Of a stretch of 64,000 nt of DNA, positions 34,930-45,041 are shown in pieces. The stretch covers positions 744,001 through 808,000 of the forward strand of contig NZ_CP058952.1 in assembly GCF_013423785.1 (NCBI RefSeq), given 5' to 3'. A model generated the notes under the pieces. The model had not been told where the DNA came from, made no database searches, and saw nothing but the letters and a program-made list of their open reading frames with translations. The stretch is from Chitinibacter fontanus (GTDB taxonomy: Bacteria; Pseudomonadota; Gammaproteobacteria; Burkholderiales; Chitinibacteraceae). Position numbers and translations under genes: made by a program. Position 1 is the stretch's first letter; each line of letters starts with the position of its first letter.

Positions 34930-35634
34930 TTAAGGAGTTGGCGTCGTCATTGGCATGCGCACTTCACGGCTCACGCCCGAAGGGCCTGGAAAGGGTTTAA
35001 ACAGGCTGCGAATCAGCCATGGCACGGCGGTATCGAGCTCGTCATTTTCACTGCGATTGCGCGCGCGGCCTTCGTACAGCTTGGCAAATTCACCTTTATC
35101 CAGCGTTTTGCGATCCAAAATATCGACAAACACTTCGCGGGTATAAATGGTTTCATTTACCGTTTGCGAGCCGACGATACCAGTTTCGGGGTAATAACGC
35201 GGGATAAACACCACGCTACCGCCACTAATCACGCGTTGGTAGCTGACCGAATAACCAATCGTGCCCCAAATCGGTTGCTGATAGGACTTGTTCTTACCAT
35301 CGTCGATCTGATAATCAAACCGCACCAGCCAATCGGCCGCTTTCGGATCACGTTGCCAGATCAGCCCTTGCTCCACCAGATGTTGTGCCAACTCGGTTTC
35401 ATATTGCTGATAGGCCAGACTTTGCGCTTGCGAAGCGCTGCGCTCAAACGCAAACGCTTTAGGTTTGGCCATCGCCGCAGCCACGGCTGCTGCGCCAGAT
35501 GCAACGGGCGCAGAGGCTTTCAACACGCCAGCAGGCAGCTGATGACGTACCGACACGGTAGCCACAAACGATGGGCTAGCGCAGCCAGCCAGGATGGCCA
35601 GCACGAAGACGCCAAACAGCGCGCGCGGCGACAT
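34930..35634 (-). CDS. DUF4136 lipoprotein
   Basis: 234 residues. The signal peptide ends in lipobox LAGC, so it is a lipoprotein. The mature part holds the DUF4136-type features: an AFERS strand, then a helix with YQQYETELAQHLVEQGL, then ADWLVRFDYQID and a long beta region. Function unknown in the family. Its ATG overlaps the aroC stop by 1 bp (TAATG), so it is co-translated with aroC, a pairing without obvious functional link. hpnD follows 23 bp later, so aroC through hpnE may be one operon. Confidence 0.85.
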   Translation of the reverse strand: MSPRALFGVFVLAILAGCASPSFVATVSVRHQLPAGVLKASAPVASGAAAVAAAMAKPKAFAFERSASQAQSLAYQQYETELAQHLVEQGLIWQRDPKAADWLVRFDYQIDDGKNKSYQQPIWGTIGYSVSYQRVISGGSVVFIPRYYPETGIVGSQTVNETIYTREVFVDILDRKTLDKGEFAKLYEGRARNRSENDELDTAVPWLIRSLFKPFPGPSGVSREVRMPMTTPTP

Positions 35635-36734
35635 TAGGCGATTTTCCCGGGAATTTTAGGCGTGTTGACCACGACATCACCGCATTGCGCACGGTGACGC
35701 AGGGCGTGATCAATCAAGACCAAGGCCAACATTGCCTCAGCAATTGGCGTTGCACGAATACCAACGCACGGGTCATGACGGCCTGTGGTGGCCATCATCA
35801 CTGGGCTGCCCATTTTGTCGATCGATTGACGCTCTTGCGCGATACTAGAGGTGGGTTTAACTGCCAGATTCACAGTGATGGCTTGCCCTGTTGATATACC
35901 CCCCAATATGCCGCCAGCGTGGTTGGTCGCAAAGCCATTTGGCGTTAGCTCATCACAATGCACTGAGCCGCGTTGCGCAATGCTATCAAAGCCAGCGCCA
36001 ATTTCTACGCCTTTCACCGCGTTGATATTCATCATCGCGTAGGCGATTTCGGCGTCAAGACGATCGTAAACTGGCTCGCCCCAACCCACTGGCACATTCT
36101 CCGCGACAACCGAGATTTGTGCGCCGACAGAATCGCGCTCTTTACGAATCGCGTCCATATAGTCTTCAAGCTGCGGCACGATCTCGGCATTCGGTGCGAA
36201 AAAGGCGTTCTCGCTCACGTGATCCCAGCTTTGGAACGGAATATCAATTTCACCCAATTTGCTCATATAGCCGCGAATGACGATGCCGAATTTTTCACGC
36301 AGCCATTTTTTGGCAATCGCACCAGCAGCCACACGAACGGCAGTTTCACGCGCAGAGCTACGACCACCGCCACGCGGATCGCGAATGCCATATTTGTGCC
36401 AATAGGTGTAATCGGCGTGGCCAGGGCGGAAGGTTTCGACGATTTTGCCGTAATCTTGGCTGCGCTGATCTTGGTTGCGAATCAGTAGCGCAATCGGTGT
36501 ACCGGTGGTTTTGCCTTCATAAATACCCGACAAAATCTCAACCGTATCAGGCTCTTTGCGTTGCGTAACATGGCGGCTAGTGCCGGGCTTGCGGCGATCA
36601 AGTTCAAACTGAATATCTTCCAGCGATAAATCCATTCCTGGAGGGCAGCCATCAACGATGCAGCCAATCCCTGCACCATGGCTTTCGCCAAATGAAGTTA
36701 CAGTAAACAACAAGCCCAAACTATTGCCCGACAT
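35634..36734 (-). CDS. aroC: Chorismate synthase
   Basis: 366 residues. It forms chorismate from EPSP with reduced FMN, the last step of the shikimate pathway. Signatures: FGESHG (near 15), [17 protein letters not shown] (near 47), [27 protein letters not shown] (near 106) and the C-terminal [18 protein letters not shown]. The ATG at 36734 has GGAG 6 nt upstream and is preferred to an in-frame codon at 36746. Confidence 0.95.
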   Translation of the reverse strand: MSGNSLGLLFTVTSFGESHGAGIGCIVDGCPPGMDLSLEDIQFELDRRKPGTSRHVTQRKEPDTVEILSGIYEGKTTGTPIALLIRNQDQRSQDYGKIVETFRPGHADYTYWHKYGIRDPRGGGRSSARETAVRVAAGAIAKKWLREKFGIVIRGYMSKLGEIDIPFQSWDHVSENAFFAPNAEIVPQLEDYMDAIRKERDSVGAQISVVAENVPVGWGEPVYDRLDAEIAYAMMNINAVKGVEIGAGFDSIAQRGSVHCDELTPNGFATNHAGGILGGISTGQAITVNLAVKPTSSIAQERQSIDKMGSPVMMATTGRHDPCVGIRATPIAEAMLALVLIDHALRHRAQCGDVVVNTPKIPGKIA

Positions 36735-36841
36735 GGTGCACTCCAAGAGTCTGTTTTAATTCTGAATGTGCGCAATTTTAGCATGCCACGCGTTCGTGCG
36801 CGGGCATCAGCAAGATTGATTTATCTGAGCAAGAATAAAAA

Positions 36842-36871
36842 AACCGCCAATCTCAGTAGAGACTGGCGGTT
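36842..36871 (-). terminator. Terminator of the first porin gene
   Basis: AACCGCCA (36842-36849) and TGGCGGTT (36864-36871) with inner TCTC/GAGA pairing; on the minus strand a TTTTTTTA run follows. It is 35 bp past the porin stop. Confidence 0.85.
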
Positions 36872-36906
36872 CAAAATGGTGGTTTCAAGCGTTGCTAATT
36901 TACAGC

Positions 36907-38133
36907 TTAGAAGTCACCACGCAGTCCGATCGCGATGATGCTAGCGTCTGAACCTTTAGCGAGGTCAAAACCTGAGCTTGAAGTGAAGGCAGTGTTTTTG
37001 TCGTTGTCAATTTTAGTGTAAGACGCAATCACACGTACCTGTTTGTGCAATTTGTAAGATGCAGCAATGCCGAATTCTTTACCACCGGTATCTGCCTGCT
37101 CTTTACCTGCCTCTTCAACGTTTTTAGCTACCGCGTATGAAGTTTGGAAGTCCCAATCACCGAAGGCATAAGAAGCGCCGATACCGTAGCTAACTTGCTC
37201 TTGATCGAAGACTTTCTTTTCTACAGTGTTATTCGCTTTAGCATTGGTTTTTTCCCATACTGCGCTCAATTTTGCGCCAGCGAATTTAGCAGTAGCACCA
37301 ACGGTGAAAGCGTCCATTGACTCATCACCTTGTTTGCCAGTCGCATCTGATTTGATGCTCAACTTGCCACCTTTCAAATCAGAAGCTGCATCTTCCACTT
37401 TGCTGTAGCCAACGCCGATATCAAAATATTCGTGGTTGTATGCAAGCGCAGCTGAGAATTGTGGAGCGTTGATTTTCTCACCGCCAGTTGTTGCGGCAGT
37501 AGTCGTGCAGTTGCTAACAGTTGCACATTTAGTTGTGTAAGTCGTTGTCGCAGTTGTCGCCACTTTACCGAAGTTGTAGCTTAACTGACCGTTGAAACCT
37601 GCCCAGTTTGGTGTCTCGTAGTGAACCATGTCACCTTGACGGCCACCTAGACGCGCCAGCACTGATTTATCGCCAACAAACTCAGAAGCATCATTCAAGG
37701 TGCCATCAAACACGCCGTATGCTGATTTTTTCAGGTTTTTGTAGGCATTGTCGTAGCGACCAATCAGGAATTTACCGGCTTTTGCGCTATCCAAACCGAT
37801 GAACGTATTGCGAGTACCAAAACCAATTTTGCTGCCGTCGAGTGGATCGCCGTTATTGCCCAAGTAAAAACGTGACTCTACTTGGCCAATAGCTTTCAAA
37901 TCATCGCTAATTTTCCAATCGCCTTTCACACCAATGCGCGAGCTTTGGTCTGCAACGCGAGTTTGGCTGTCTTGGCCATCTTGCAATGTAGTGCCTGGGA
38001 ATGCATCAACACTCACAACCTCTACCGCAGAACGCAAGCTGCCGTAAATTTTAACTGGGCCCAGATCAACATCAGCCATTACAGCAGGGGCAACAAAGGC
38101 AGCAGCAACTGCAGCAGCAACAAACTTGTTCAT
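36907..38133 (-). CDS. Gram-negative porin
   Basis: 408 residues. A signal peptide (1-20, ends VMADV) is followed by a beta-barrel that begins with VKIYGSLRSAVEV, the typical betaproteobacterial porin strand. GVKGDWKISDDLKAIGQVESRF and the constriction-loop region are also typical. The C-terminus is IGLRGDF, the terminal Phe being the BAM signal. It lets small solutes cross the outer membrane. A perfect 8-bp inverted repeat (38219-38238) lies in its upstream region. It is only distantly similar to the two porins upstream. Confidence 0.92.
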   Translation of the reverse strand: MNKFVAAAVAAAFVAPAVMADVDLGPVKIYGSLRSAVEVVSVDAFPGTTLQDGQDSQTRVADQSSRIGVKGDWKISDDLKAIGQVESRFYLGNNGDPLDGSKIGFGTRNTFIGLDSAKAGKFLIGRYDNAYKNLKKSAYGVFDGTLNDASEFVGDKSVLARLGGRQGDMVHYETPNWAGFNGQLSYNFGKVATTATTTYTTKCATVSNCTTTAATTGGEKINAPQFSAALAYNHEYFDIGVGYSKVEDAASDLKGGKLSIKSDATGKQGDESMDAFTVGATAKFAGAKLSAVWEKTNAKANNTVEKKVFDQEQVSYGIGASYAFGDWDFQTSYAVAKNVEEAGKEQADTGGKEFGIAASYKLHKQVRVIASYTKIDNDKNTAFTSSSGFDLAKGSDASIIAIGLRGDF

Positions 38134-38218
38134 TTCTAGTTAACTCCGAGTTTATAAGAATCTTTGTTTCTGTGATTTTTCACAACAACGCGATTGTATA
38201 AACCCATTGTTAATATCC

Positions 38219-38238
38219 AATGTCATATTGATGACATT
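38219..38238. promoter_or_regulatory. Palindromic operator candidate upstream of the first porin
   Basis: AATGTCAT-N4-ATGACATT, a perfect 8-bp inverted repeat 86 bp upstream of the porin start. A binding site for a dimeric regulator is likely; which one is unknown. Confidence 0.45.
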
Positions 38239-38290
38239 TATATTACACAACACAAGCAACTATTTGATTGCAAATATTTTTTACCCAAAC

Positions 38291-38316
38291 AAAAAAGCGG
38301 CCGAAGCCGCTTTTTT
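38291..38316 (-). terminator. Terminator of the second porin gene
   Basis: AAAAAAGCGGC, loop CGAA, GCCGCTTTTTT: a perfect 11-bp stem with a T-run, 30 bp past the porin stop. Confidence 0.9.
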
Positions 38317-38346
38317 GAATAGACGATCTAAACTGAACAAGTCAGA

Positions 38347-39405
38347 TTAGAAACCAGTCCAAGTACCAACCAAGATACGAGTAGCATTGTCGCCTTTAGC
38401 TAAGCCGTCAGCATTTTGCCAGATTGGGGCAGCTGAACCGTTGTTTTTACCAACGATGTTGTGACGGATTTGCAAGAATGCGCCAGTGTTTTTAGACAAA
38501 CCGTAATCGTATTGGAAACCGATAGTTTGGAAGCTAGAGTCATCAACTGTGTTGCCGTTAACTTTAGCGTCGTCACCGAGGTAGTAACCCAAGCTCACAG
38601 CACCTTTACCCAGGTTGTAAGTGCCGCTCAACAGGTAACCGATTTGCTCTTTCTTAGTACCTGAAGTTTTAGTTTCGAAGTTACGAACCAATGCGCGAAC
38701 TGCGAAGTCACCGAAGTTACCGCGAGCACCCAAGATCCAGTTAGCGTATTCGTCGCCAGCTTTAACTGCGTAACGGTTAGCTTTAGTGGTCAAAGTACCC
38801 CAGTCAGCAACACCAGCAGGAACTGGAGTTGCATCTTTAGTAGCAGCGTAACCTGCGTCAACATTGATCGGGCCGAAAGCACCGTGTGCGCTTACTTCGT
38901 AAGCAGCTGCGTCGCCAGACAAACCGTCAACAAAGTCGTAACCCAAGTTGAAGTTGAAGCCACCGAAAGATGGTGAAGCGTAAGTGATACCTGAGCCGAA
39001 GCCAGTGAATGGCAACTCACCTACAGTACCTGAGAAGCCTTTAGAACCGTATGGCCAGTCTTGAGTCAAGTAAACGTCAGACCATTGGTTACCAAACTTC
39101 AAAGTACCCCAGTCACCAGTGTAACCGATCCACGCTTCACGAGTACCGAAGCTGTCGAAACGGTCTGGAGTAGCTACTTTAGAAGCCAGACGCCAGATAA
39201 CGCTAGAACCGTTGTCCAGTTTATCTTTACCGTCGAAGTTCAATACGATAGCGATCTCTTGCAAGAATTTGCCATCGCCATCAGCGGTGTTGTTAGTGCG
39301 GTAGAAGAAGTCCATTTCTGCTGAACCAGAAATAGAAACATCAGCAAAAGCTGGAGCAGAAACTGCGGCTGCTACTGCAGCTGCCATCAGAACACGCTTG
39401 AACAT
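38347..39405 (-). CDS. Porin-like outer-membrane beta-barrel (paralogue pair, gene 2)
   Basis: 352 residues. Signal peptide MFKRVLMAAAVAAAVSAPAFA, then DVSISGSAEMDFFYRTN. The body is a series of amphipathic beta strands, ending in RILVGTWTGF with terminal Phe. The start at 39405 has GGAG 9 nt upstream; an upstream in-frame codon 36 residues earlier would spoil the signal peptide. Strong resemblance to the next gene upstream in the N-terminus and the C-terminus points to tandem duplication. Confidence 0.9.
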   Translation of the reverse strand: MFKRVLMAAAVAAAVSAPAFADVSISGSAEMDFFYRTNNTADGDGKFLQEIAIVLNFDGKDKLDNGSSVIWRLASKVATPDRFDSFGTREAWIGYTGDWGTLKFGNQWSDVYLTQDWPYGSKGFSGTVGELPFTGFGSGITYASPSFGGFNFNLGYDFVDGLSGDAAAYEVSAHGAFGPINVDAGYAATKDATPVPAGVADWGTLTTKANRYAVKAGDEYANWILGARGNFGDFAVRALVRNFETKTSGTKKEQIGYLLSGTYNLGKGAVSLGYYLGDDAKVNGNTVDDSSFQTIGFQYDYGLSKNTGAFLQIRHNIVGKNNGSAAPIWQNADGLAKGDNATRILVGTWTGF

Positions 39406-39580
39406 TATTAATTTCTCCAAGAGACGAGAGTTAGTTAAAACCACCGTAACAGCGACTTTGGTTTTTATTGCCGCTGATTTACAGCCCTGAGAATACGCAA
39501 ACTCATCCAGCATGGCAAACCCTAGCCCACGTTCTCGGCTCTTGTGTCACATTGATACAACATTCAATTTCCCATAAAAA

Positions 39581-39599
39581 AACGGCGCTAGGCGCCGTT
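39581..39599 (-). terminator. Terminator of the third porin gene
   Basis: AACGGCGC, loop TAG, GCGCCGTT, extended by A-runs and T-runs on either side. It is 38 bp past the stop and isolates the second porin gene from read-through. Confidence 0.88.
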
Positions 39600-39636
39600 T
39601 TTTTATCACTGCAAATAAAGCAATTAAGTCAATTTA

Positions 39637-40767
39637 TCAGAAGCCAGTCCAAGTCCCAACCAAGATTCTTGTTGCAGTATCCTTGCCGCCATTGGCTGCG
39701 CCATCAAGCTGCCATGCGCCATGCATTACGCTAGTTTTATTAGCATTATCAAACATATGGTGACGAACCTGCACAAAACCGGTCGTGTTTTTCGACAGCG
39801 CATAATTGTACTGTGCATTGATAACATCAATGCCATCATTAGCCGTCACACCATCAGTTTTACTATCTGCAACACGCTGATAGCCCAAATTCACATTGTG
39901 TTTACCTGCCGTATAACCAGCACGGACCAAGTACTGATCAACAGTAGTTTTGCCTGTACCAACATGAATGGCATTATTCACATCGCCAGTCCATTCGTTT
40001 CGCTTGTAGGCAGCGGCCAAATCAAAGCCGCCGTTAAAATAGCGAACACCTGCATTAATAACGCTAGATTTATTATCACCTACAGCATCCGCACTACCAT
40101 CATTTGAATAGCCGCCTGACTTACCCCAAGCATTACCACCGAAGGTAAATGCCTCAGATGATGCGTATTTATTATTGCGGGCCTCAGAATAGCCAGCATC
40201 CAGACGGAGTTTTCCCGAAGAGCCCAAATCCGCATCATAACCAGCAGTTACTTCATAGGCATATGCATCGCCGGAGCCCTCTCCCATATCAACCTGGGCT
40301 TGCATTGCAAAGCCCCCAAAGTTTGGAGAGAAGTAGCTGACTGCTCGAGCATAGTTTACTGAGTGCGCACCAAAATCTGCCCACAAATTACCCTGACCTT
40401 GAGCGCCATATGGCCAATCCAGTGTCAGATACTGATTTGAAAACTGATTACCGAAACGCAACTCACCCCAGCCACCTTGATAACCAATCCACGCCTCACG
40501 CTGACCAAATGAATCAAATCGATAATCTGTAGCTACTTTTTGTGCCAAGCGCCATTTCAATGTATCGCCACTATCGAGCTTATCTTTACCGTCGATATTT
40601 ACGACAATCGCGATTTCTTGCCCAAAAGTATTGTCGCCATCAGCTGCAACTTGATTAGTGCGATAGAAGAAATCCATCTCTGCCGAACCACTGATCGACA
40701 CATCAGCCATTGCAGGTGCAGAAAATGCTGTAGCTACAGCAGTCGTAATCAAAACTCGTTTAAACAT
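39637..40767 (-). CDS. Porin-like outer-membrane beta-barrel (paralogue pair, gene 3)
   Basis: 376 residues. Signal peptide MFKRVLITTAVATAFSAPAMA, then DVSISGSAEMDFFYRTN, as in the neighbour at 38347. Other shared blocks: REAWIGYQGGWGELRFGNQ and the C-terminal TRILVGTWTGF. The ATG at 40767 has GGAG 6 nt upstream. Substrate unknown. Each of the three porins has its own terminator, so they are separately regulated. Confidence 0.9.
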   Translation of the reverse strand: MFKRVLITTAVATAFSAPAMADVSISGSAEMDFFYRTNQVAADGDNTFGQEIAIVVNIDGKDKLDSGDTLKWRLAQKVATDYRFDSFGQREAWIGYQGGWGELRFGNQFSNQYLTLDWPYGAQGQGNLWADFGAHSVNYARAVSYFSPNFGGFAMQAQVDMGEGSGDAYAYEVTAGYDADLGSSGKLRLDAGYSEARNNKYASSEAFTFGGNAWGKSGGYSNDGSADAVGDNKSSVINAGVRYFNGGFDLAAAYKRNEWTGDVNNAIHVGTGKTTVDQYLVRAGYTAGKHNVNLGYQRVADSKTDGVTANDGIDVINAQYNYALSKNTTGFVQVRHHMFDNANKTSVMHGAWQLDGAANGGKDTATRILVGTWTGF

Positions 40768-40950
40768 AATCGTCTCCAAGTAACCCGCATCCAATATTTA
40801 TTCGGGATGCGCTCATTGTGCTATCACACTGGAGGCAATTCTGTGCAAAACTTCCTTATCTAAAGGGTAAAACTACATACAAGACAACCCAAAATTCAGA
40901 ACCACATTCATTTTGCATTTTTCGGGCGTTCAATGCTATTTTGTCCAAAA

Positions 40951-40985
40951 AAAAACCAGCTAGCATTGCTAACTGGCTTTTTTAA
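40951..40985 (-). terminator. Terminator of gap
   Basis: AAAAACCAG-C-TAGC, 3-nt loop, GCTA-A-CTGG-CTTTTTT: an interrupted stem with A/T-runs, 18 bp past the gap stop. Allowing for one mismatch pair it is a plausible intrinsic terminator. 40768-41002 holds nothing else recognised apart from the porin promoter region. Confidence 0.65.
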
Positions 40986-41002
40986 CTTAGACAAAATTAA
41001 GC

Positions 41003-42010
<1,008 letters not shown>

Positions 42011-42140
42011 TCATCTCCAAAAGGATCGAATAAATCGGGACGCCTAAGCATGCACTAATAGATGCATATTTGCCTTTGCGCCATGACAAAAACACCGTAA
42101 ATAAAATTGGGGCAGACAACCTAGTTGTTACCCCAAAAAC

Positions 42141-42163
42141 AAATCGGGCAAACCGCCCGATTT
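42141..42163 (-). terminator. Terminator of edd-eda
   Basis: AAATCGGGC, 5-nt loop, GCCCGATTT; on the minus strand it is followed by GTTTTTGG. It is 14 bp past the eda stop. Confidence 0.85.
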
Positions 42164-42176
42164 TACTTAATCCAAA

Positions 42177-42800
42177 TCAACCACGCAGACCTGCTGCTTC
42201 ACGCGCCAAGGCCGTAATACCAGCCCAATCACCTTTAGCCACCATATCTTTTGGCGCCAACCAAGAGCCGCCAACACAGCCAACATTTGGCAACGCCAGC
42301 AATTTTGGTGCTGACTCAACACTCACCCCACCCGTTGGACAGAATAAGATTTGTGGCAAAGGACCACCCAAGGCTTTAAGCATAGCCAAGCTGCCCGCCT
42401 GCTCTGCAGGGAACAGCTTCATTGCATCAAACCCTTCTTCCAAAGCGGCAATTGCTTCAGATGGCGTCATCACACCTGGCAGCAATTCAATACCACACTC
42501 ACGTGCAGCGGCCGCCAATTTTGGTGTCAGACCTGGAGTCACTGCAAACACAGCGCCCGCTTCTTTCGCTTGTACAAACTGCTCAGGACGAACAACTGTA
42601 CCCACGCCAACGATGGCGCCAGGCACATTTTCCGCAATCGCTTTCACCGCCGCAAGCGCAGCATCAGTGCGCAATGTTACTTCCAGAACACGAATGCCAC
42701 CTTCAACTAAAGCTTTTGCCAAGGGCACTGCGTGTTCCACATTTTCAATCACTAGCACTGGCATAACAGTGCAAGAGCGCATGATGTCACGAATCTGCAT
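42177..42800 (-). CDS. eda: KDPG aldolase
   Basis: 207 residues. It splits 2-keto-3-deoxy-6-phosphogluconate into pyruvate and glyceraldehyde-3-phosphate. Visible: catalytic Glu region GGIRVLEVTLRT near 34-45, Schiff-base Lys in FDAMKLFPAEQAG near 130, and phosphate-binding FCPTGGVS. 120 bp behind edd, the usual order. GGA lies near the ATG. Confidence 0.95.
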   Translation of the reverse strand: MQIRDIMRSCTVMPVLVIENVEHAVPLAKALVEGGIRVLEVTLRTDAALAAVKAIAENVPGAIVGVGTVVRPEQFVQAKEAGAVFAVTPGLTPKLAAAARECGIELLPGVMTPSEAIAALEEGFDAMKLFPAEQAGSLAMLKALGGPLPQILFCPTGGVSVESAPKLLALPNVGCVGGSWLAPKDMVAKGDWAGITALAREAAGLRG

Positions 42801-42920
42801 GAGAATTTTCCGTCTTATTGAATTGCGGCCTTATATTCATAATCAAGGTCAGCAAAGGTTTCAAACCGGCTAGCACATCTCCTCTGACACTAGCCGCTCA
42901 CTACAAAATCAAATTTACGC

Positions 42921-44744
42921 TTAATGCGCCAAACCGAGGCTAATAGCACCTTCTTCTGCACCAGTCGCGGCAGCACGGAAGGTCGTGAACAATTCACGCC
43001 CCATGCCAAAGCCATTCGCACTCAAATCGGCAGTAGCAACTTCACGAGTATTCCACTCTGCAGCATCCACTTGCGCTACTAGCTCACCTGTTTCAGCGTT
43101 CAGTAAAATCATATCACCCGTGCGAACCTTGCCTAATGCACCACCTGAAACCACCTCAGGCGTAATATGGATCGCAGCAGGAACCTTGCCCGATGCACCA
43201 GACATGCGACCATCGGTCACCAGCGCCACTTTAAAACCACGGTCCTGTAAAACACCCAACGGTGGCGTGAGCTTATGCAGCTCAGGCATACCATTCGCAC
43301 GCGGCCCTTGGAAGCGAACTACCGCAACAAAGTCACGCTCCAATTCACCGCGCTTAAATGCAGCAATAACATCTTCTTGGTCATCAAAAACGATAGCTGG
43401 CGCATTTACAATACGGTGCTCTACCGCAACCGCAGAAGTTTTAATAACTGCGCGACCCAAATTACCCTGCAGTAACTTCGTACCGCCATCGGCTTGGAAT
43501 GGATTAGCAGCAGTGCGAAGTACCGAATCATCACCGCTCTGCACTGGAGCATCGCGCCAAACAGCAACGCCATTATCAAGGAAAGGTTCTTGTGCATAAT
43601 GACGCAAACCGAAACCAGCTGCAGTCCATACGTCTTCGTGCAACAGCCCTGCATCGAGCAACTCACGAATCAGATAACCCATGCCGCCCGCAGCATGGAA
43701 GTGATTCACATCGGCTGCACCATTTGGGTACACCTTAGCCAACAGAGGAATAATCGCCGACAAATCATTAAAGTCGGACCAATTAATAATCACACCAGCT
43801 GCGCGCGCGATCGCGATCAAGTGAATAGTGTGGTTAGTTGAACCACCGGTTGCCAGCAAGCCAATAATGCCGTTAATGATGGCCTTTTCATCAATCACTT
43901 TGCCGACAGGAATAAATTCGTTACCCAAAGCGGTAATCTGTGCAGCACGTTTAGTTGCTGCGACTGTCAATGCGTCACGCAATGGTGTACCTGGATTGGT
44001 AAATGCCGCACCTGGCATATGCAAACCCATAATTTCCATTAGCATTTGATTTGAGTTGGCCGTACCAAAGAAGGTACAGGTACCTGGGCCATGGTATGAA
44101 CCTTCTTCGGAAGCCAACAACGCATCACGCCCTACCTTGCCTTCAGCAAACAATTGGCGGGTGATGTTTTTTTCTTTATTGGCAATACCGGTCGTCATTG
44201 GGCCAGCGGGAACGAAAATCGTTGGCAAATGGCCAAATTGCAGTGCGCCAATCAACAAGCCGGGAACAATTTTGTCGCACACGCCCAAACAGAGCGTGGC
44301 ATCAAACATATTGTGCGAGAGCGCCACAGCAGTAGACATCGCGATCACGTCACGACTGAACAGCGACAACTCCATACCTGGCTGGCCTTGGGTCACGCCA
44401 TCACACATAGCAGGAACACCACCAGCAAACTGCGCAGTCGCGCCAGCCTCATTGGCCGCTTTTTTAATAATTGCAGGGAAAGTTTCAAATGGCTGATGCG
44501 CTGAGAGCATTTCGTTATATGCAGAAACGATCGCCAAATTTGGCTGACGCATTTCACGCATCATGATTTTATCTGTCTCTGGCATTGCAGCCCAAGCGTG
44601 CGCCTGATTGGTACAGGCCAGACCTTTACGCACTGGCTCTTTACTTGCCGCCTGCTCCACACGCGCCAAATAGCGAGAACGTGATTCTTTACTGCGTTCA
44701 ATAACGCGCTGAGTAACTTCGACCAAACCAGGATGCAGGGACAT
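42921..44744 (-). CDS. edd: 6-phosphogluconate dehydratase
   Basis: 607 residues of the IlvD/Edd family. It dehydrates 6-phosphogluconate to KDPG, the Entner-Doudoroff committing step. The iron-sulfur Cys sites are seen in [10 protein letters not shown] (near 150) and [12 protein letters not shown] (near 190). The length, and [11 protein letters not shown] and [16 protein letters not shown], fit Edd and not the shorter IlvD. The ATG at 44744 has GGAG 7 nt upstream; the in-frame codon 12 residues earlier lacks one. A HexR operator lies 58 bp upstream. Confidence 0.95.
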   Translation of the reverse strand: MSLHPGLVEVTQRVIERSKESRSRYLARVEQAASKEPVRKGLACTNQAHAWAAMPETDKIMMREMRQPNLAIVSAYNEMLSAHQPFETFPAIIKKAANEAGATAQFAGGVPAMCDGVTQGQPGMELSLFSRDVIAMSTAVALSHNMFDATLCLGVCDKIVPGLLIGALQFGHLPTIFVPAGPMTTGIANKEKNITRQLFAEGKVGRDALLASEEGSYHGPGTCTFFGTANSNQMLMEIMGLHMPGAAFTNPGTPLRDALTVAATKRAAQITALGNEFIPVGKVIDEKAIINGIIGLLATGGSTNHTIHLIAIARAAGVIINWSDFNDLSAIIPLLAKVYPNGAADVNHFHAAGGMGYLIRELLDAGLLHEDVWTAAGFGLRHYAQEPFLDNGVAVWRDAPVQSGDDSVLRTAANPFQADGGTKLLQGNLGRAVIKTSAVAVEHRIVNAPAIVFDDQEDVIAAFKRGELERDFVAVVRFQGPRANGMPELHKLTPPLGVLQDRGFKVALVTDGRMSGASGKVPAAIHITPEVVSGGALGKVRTGDMILLNAETGELVAQVDAAEWNTREVATADLSANGFGMGRELFTTFRAAATGAEEGAISLGLAH

Positions 44745-44801
44745 GAAAGAACTCCAAATTTTCAGGACTAAACCGCCCAAACAGCGGACTTAGAATTTAA
44801 G

Positions 44802-44816
44802 CGTAGTTTTACTACA
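44802..44816. promoter_or_regulatory. HexR operator, edd side
   Basis: CGTAGTTTTACTACA matches the known proteobacterial HexR consensus TGTARTWWWAYTACA at 14 of 15 positions. It is 58 bp upstream of the edd start. HexR releases DNA on binding KDPG, so the pathway's own intermediate would derepress it. The hexR gene is in this cluster. Confidence 0.85.
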
Positions 44817-44968
44817 ACAAAGGCGTTTCGACAAGCAAAACTATGCACAAAGCCAATTCGCTGCAGTGCAACAAGGCCTTGCACCACAAAGGGTTTCCGC
44901 GAAAAACGCTTGCGCCATATTAGTGCAAACCATTAGGTAATAAATTCGTTTGCTAGGGACTTTGAGCC

Positions 44969-44983
44969 TGTAGTAAGATTACA
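44969..44983. promoter_or_regulatory. HexR operator, zwf side
   Basis: TGTAGTAAGATTACA matches the HexR consensus at 14 of 15 positions (G in the central W-run). It lies 59 bp upstream of the zwf start and overlaps a possible -10 (TAAGAT, 44974-44979) with a TTGCTA -35 18 bp before it. A bound HexR would block this promoter. Confidence 0.85.
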
Positions 44984-45041
44984 AAGCTTACTATGCTTGA
45001 CCCTTCGTCAAGCTCCAATTCCAGACGAGGATTTTTGGCTC

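Noticed and set aside
42921..44744. Dihydroxy-acid dehydratase (ilvD)
   Set aside because: The length of 607 residues, Edd-type segments and the position next to eda and zwf favour edd.
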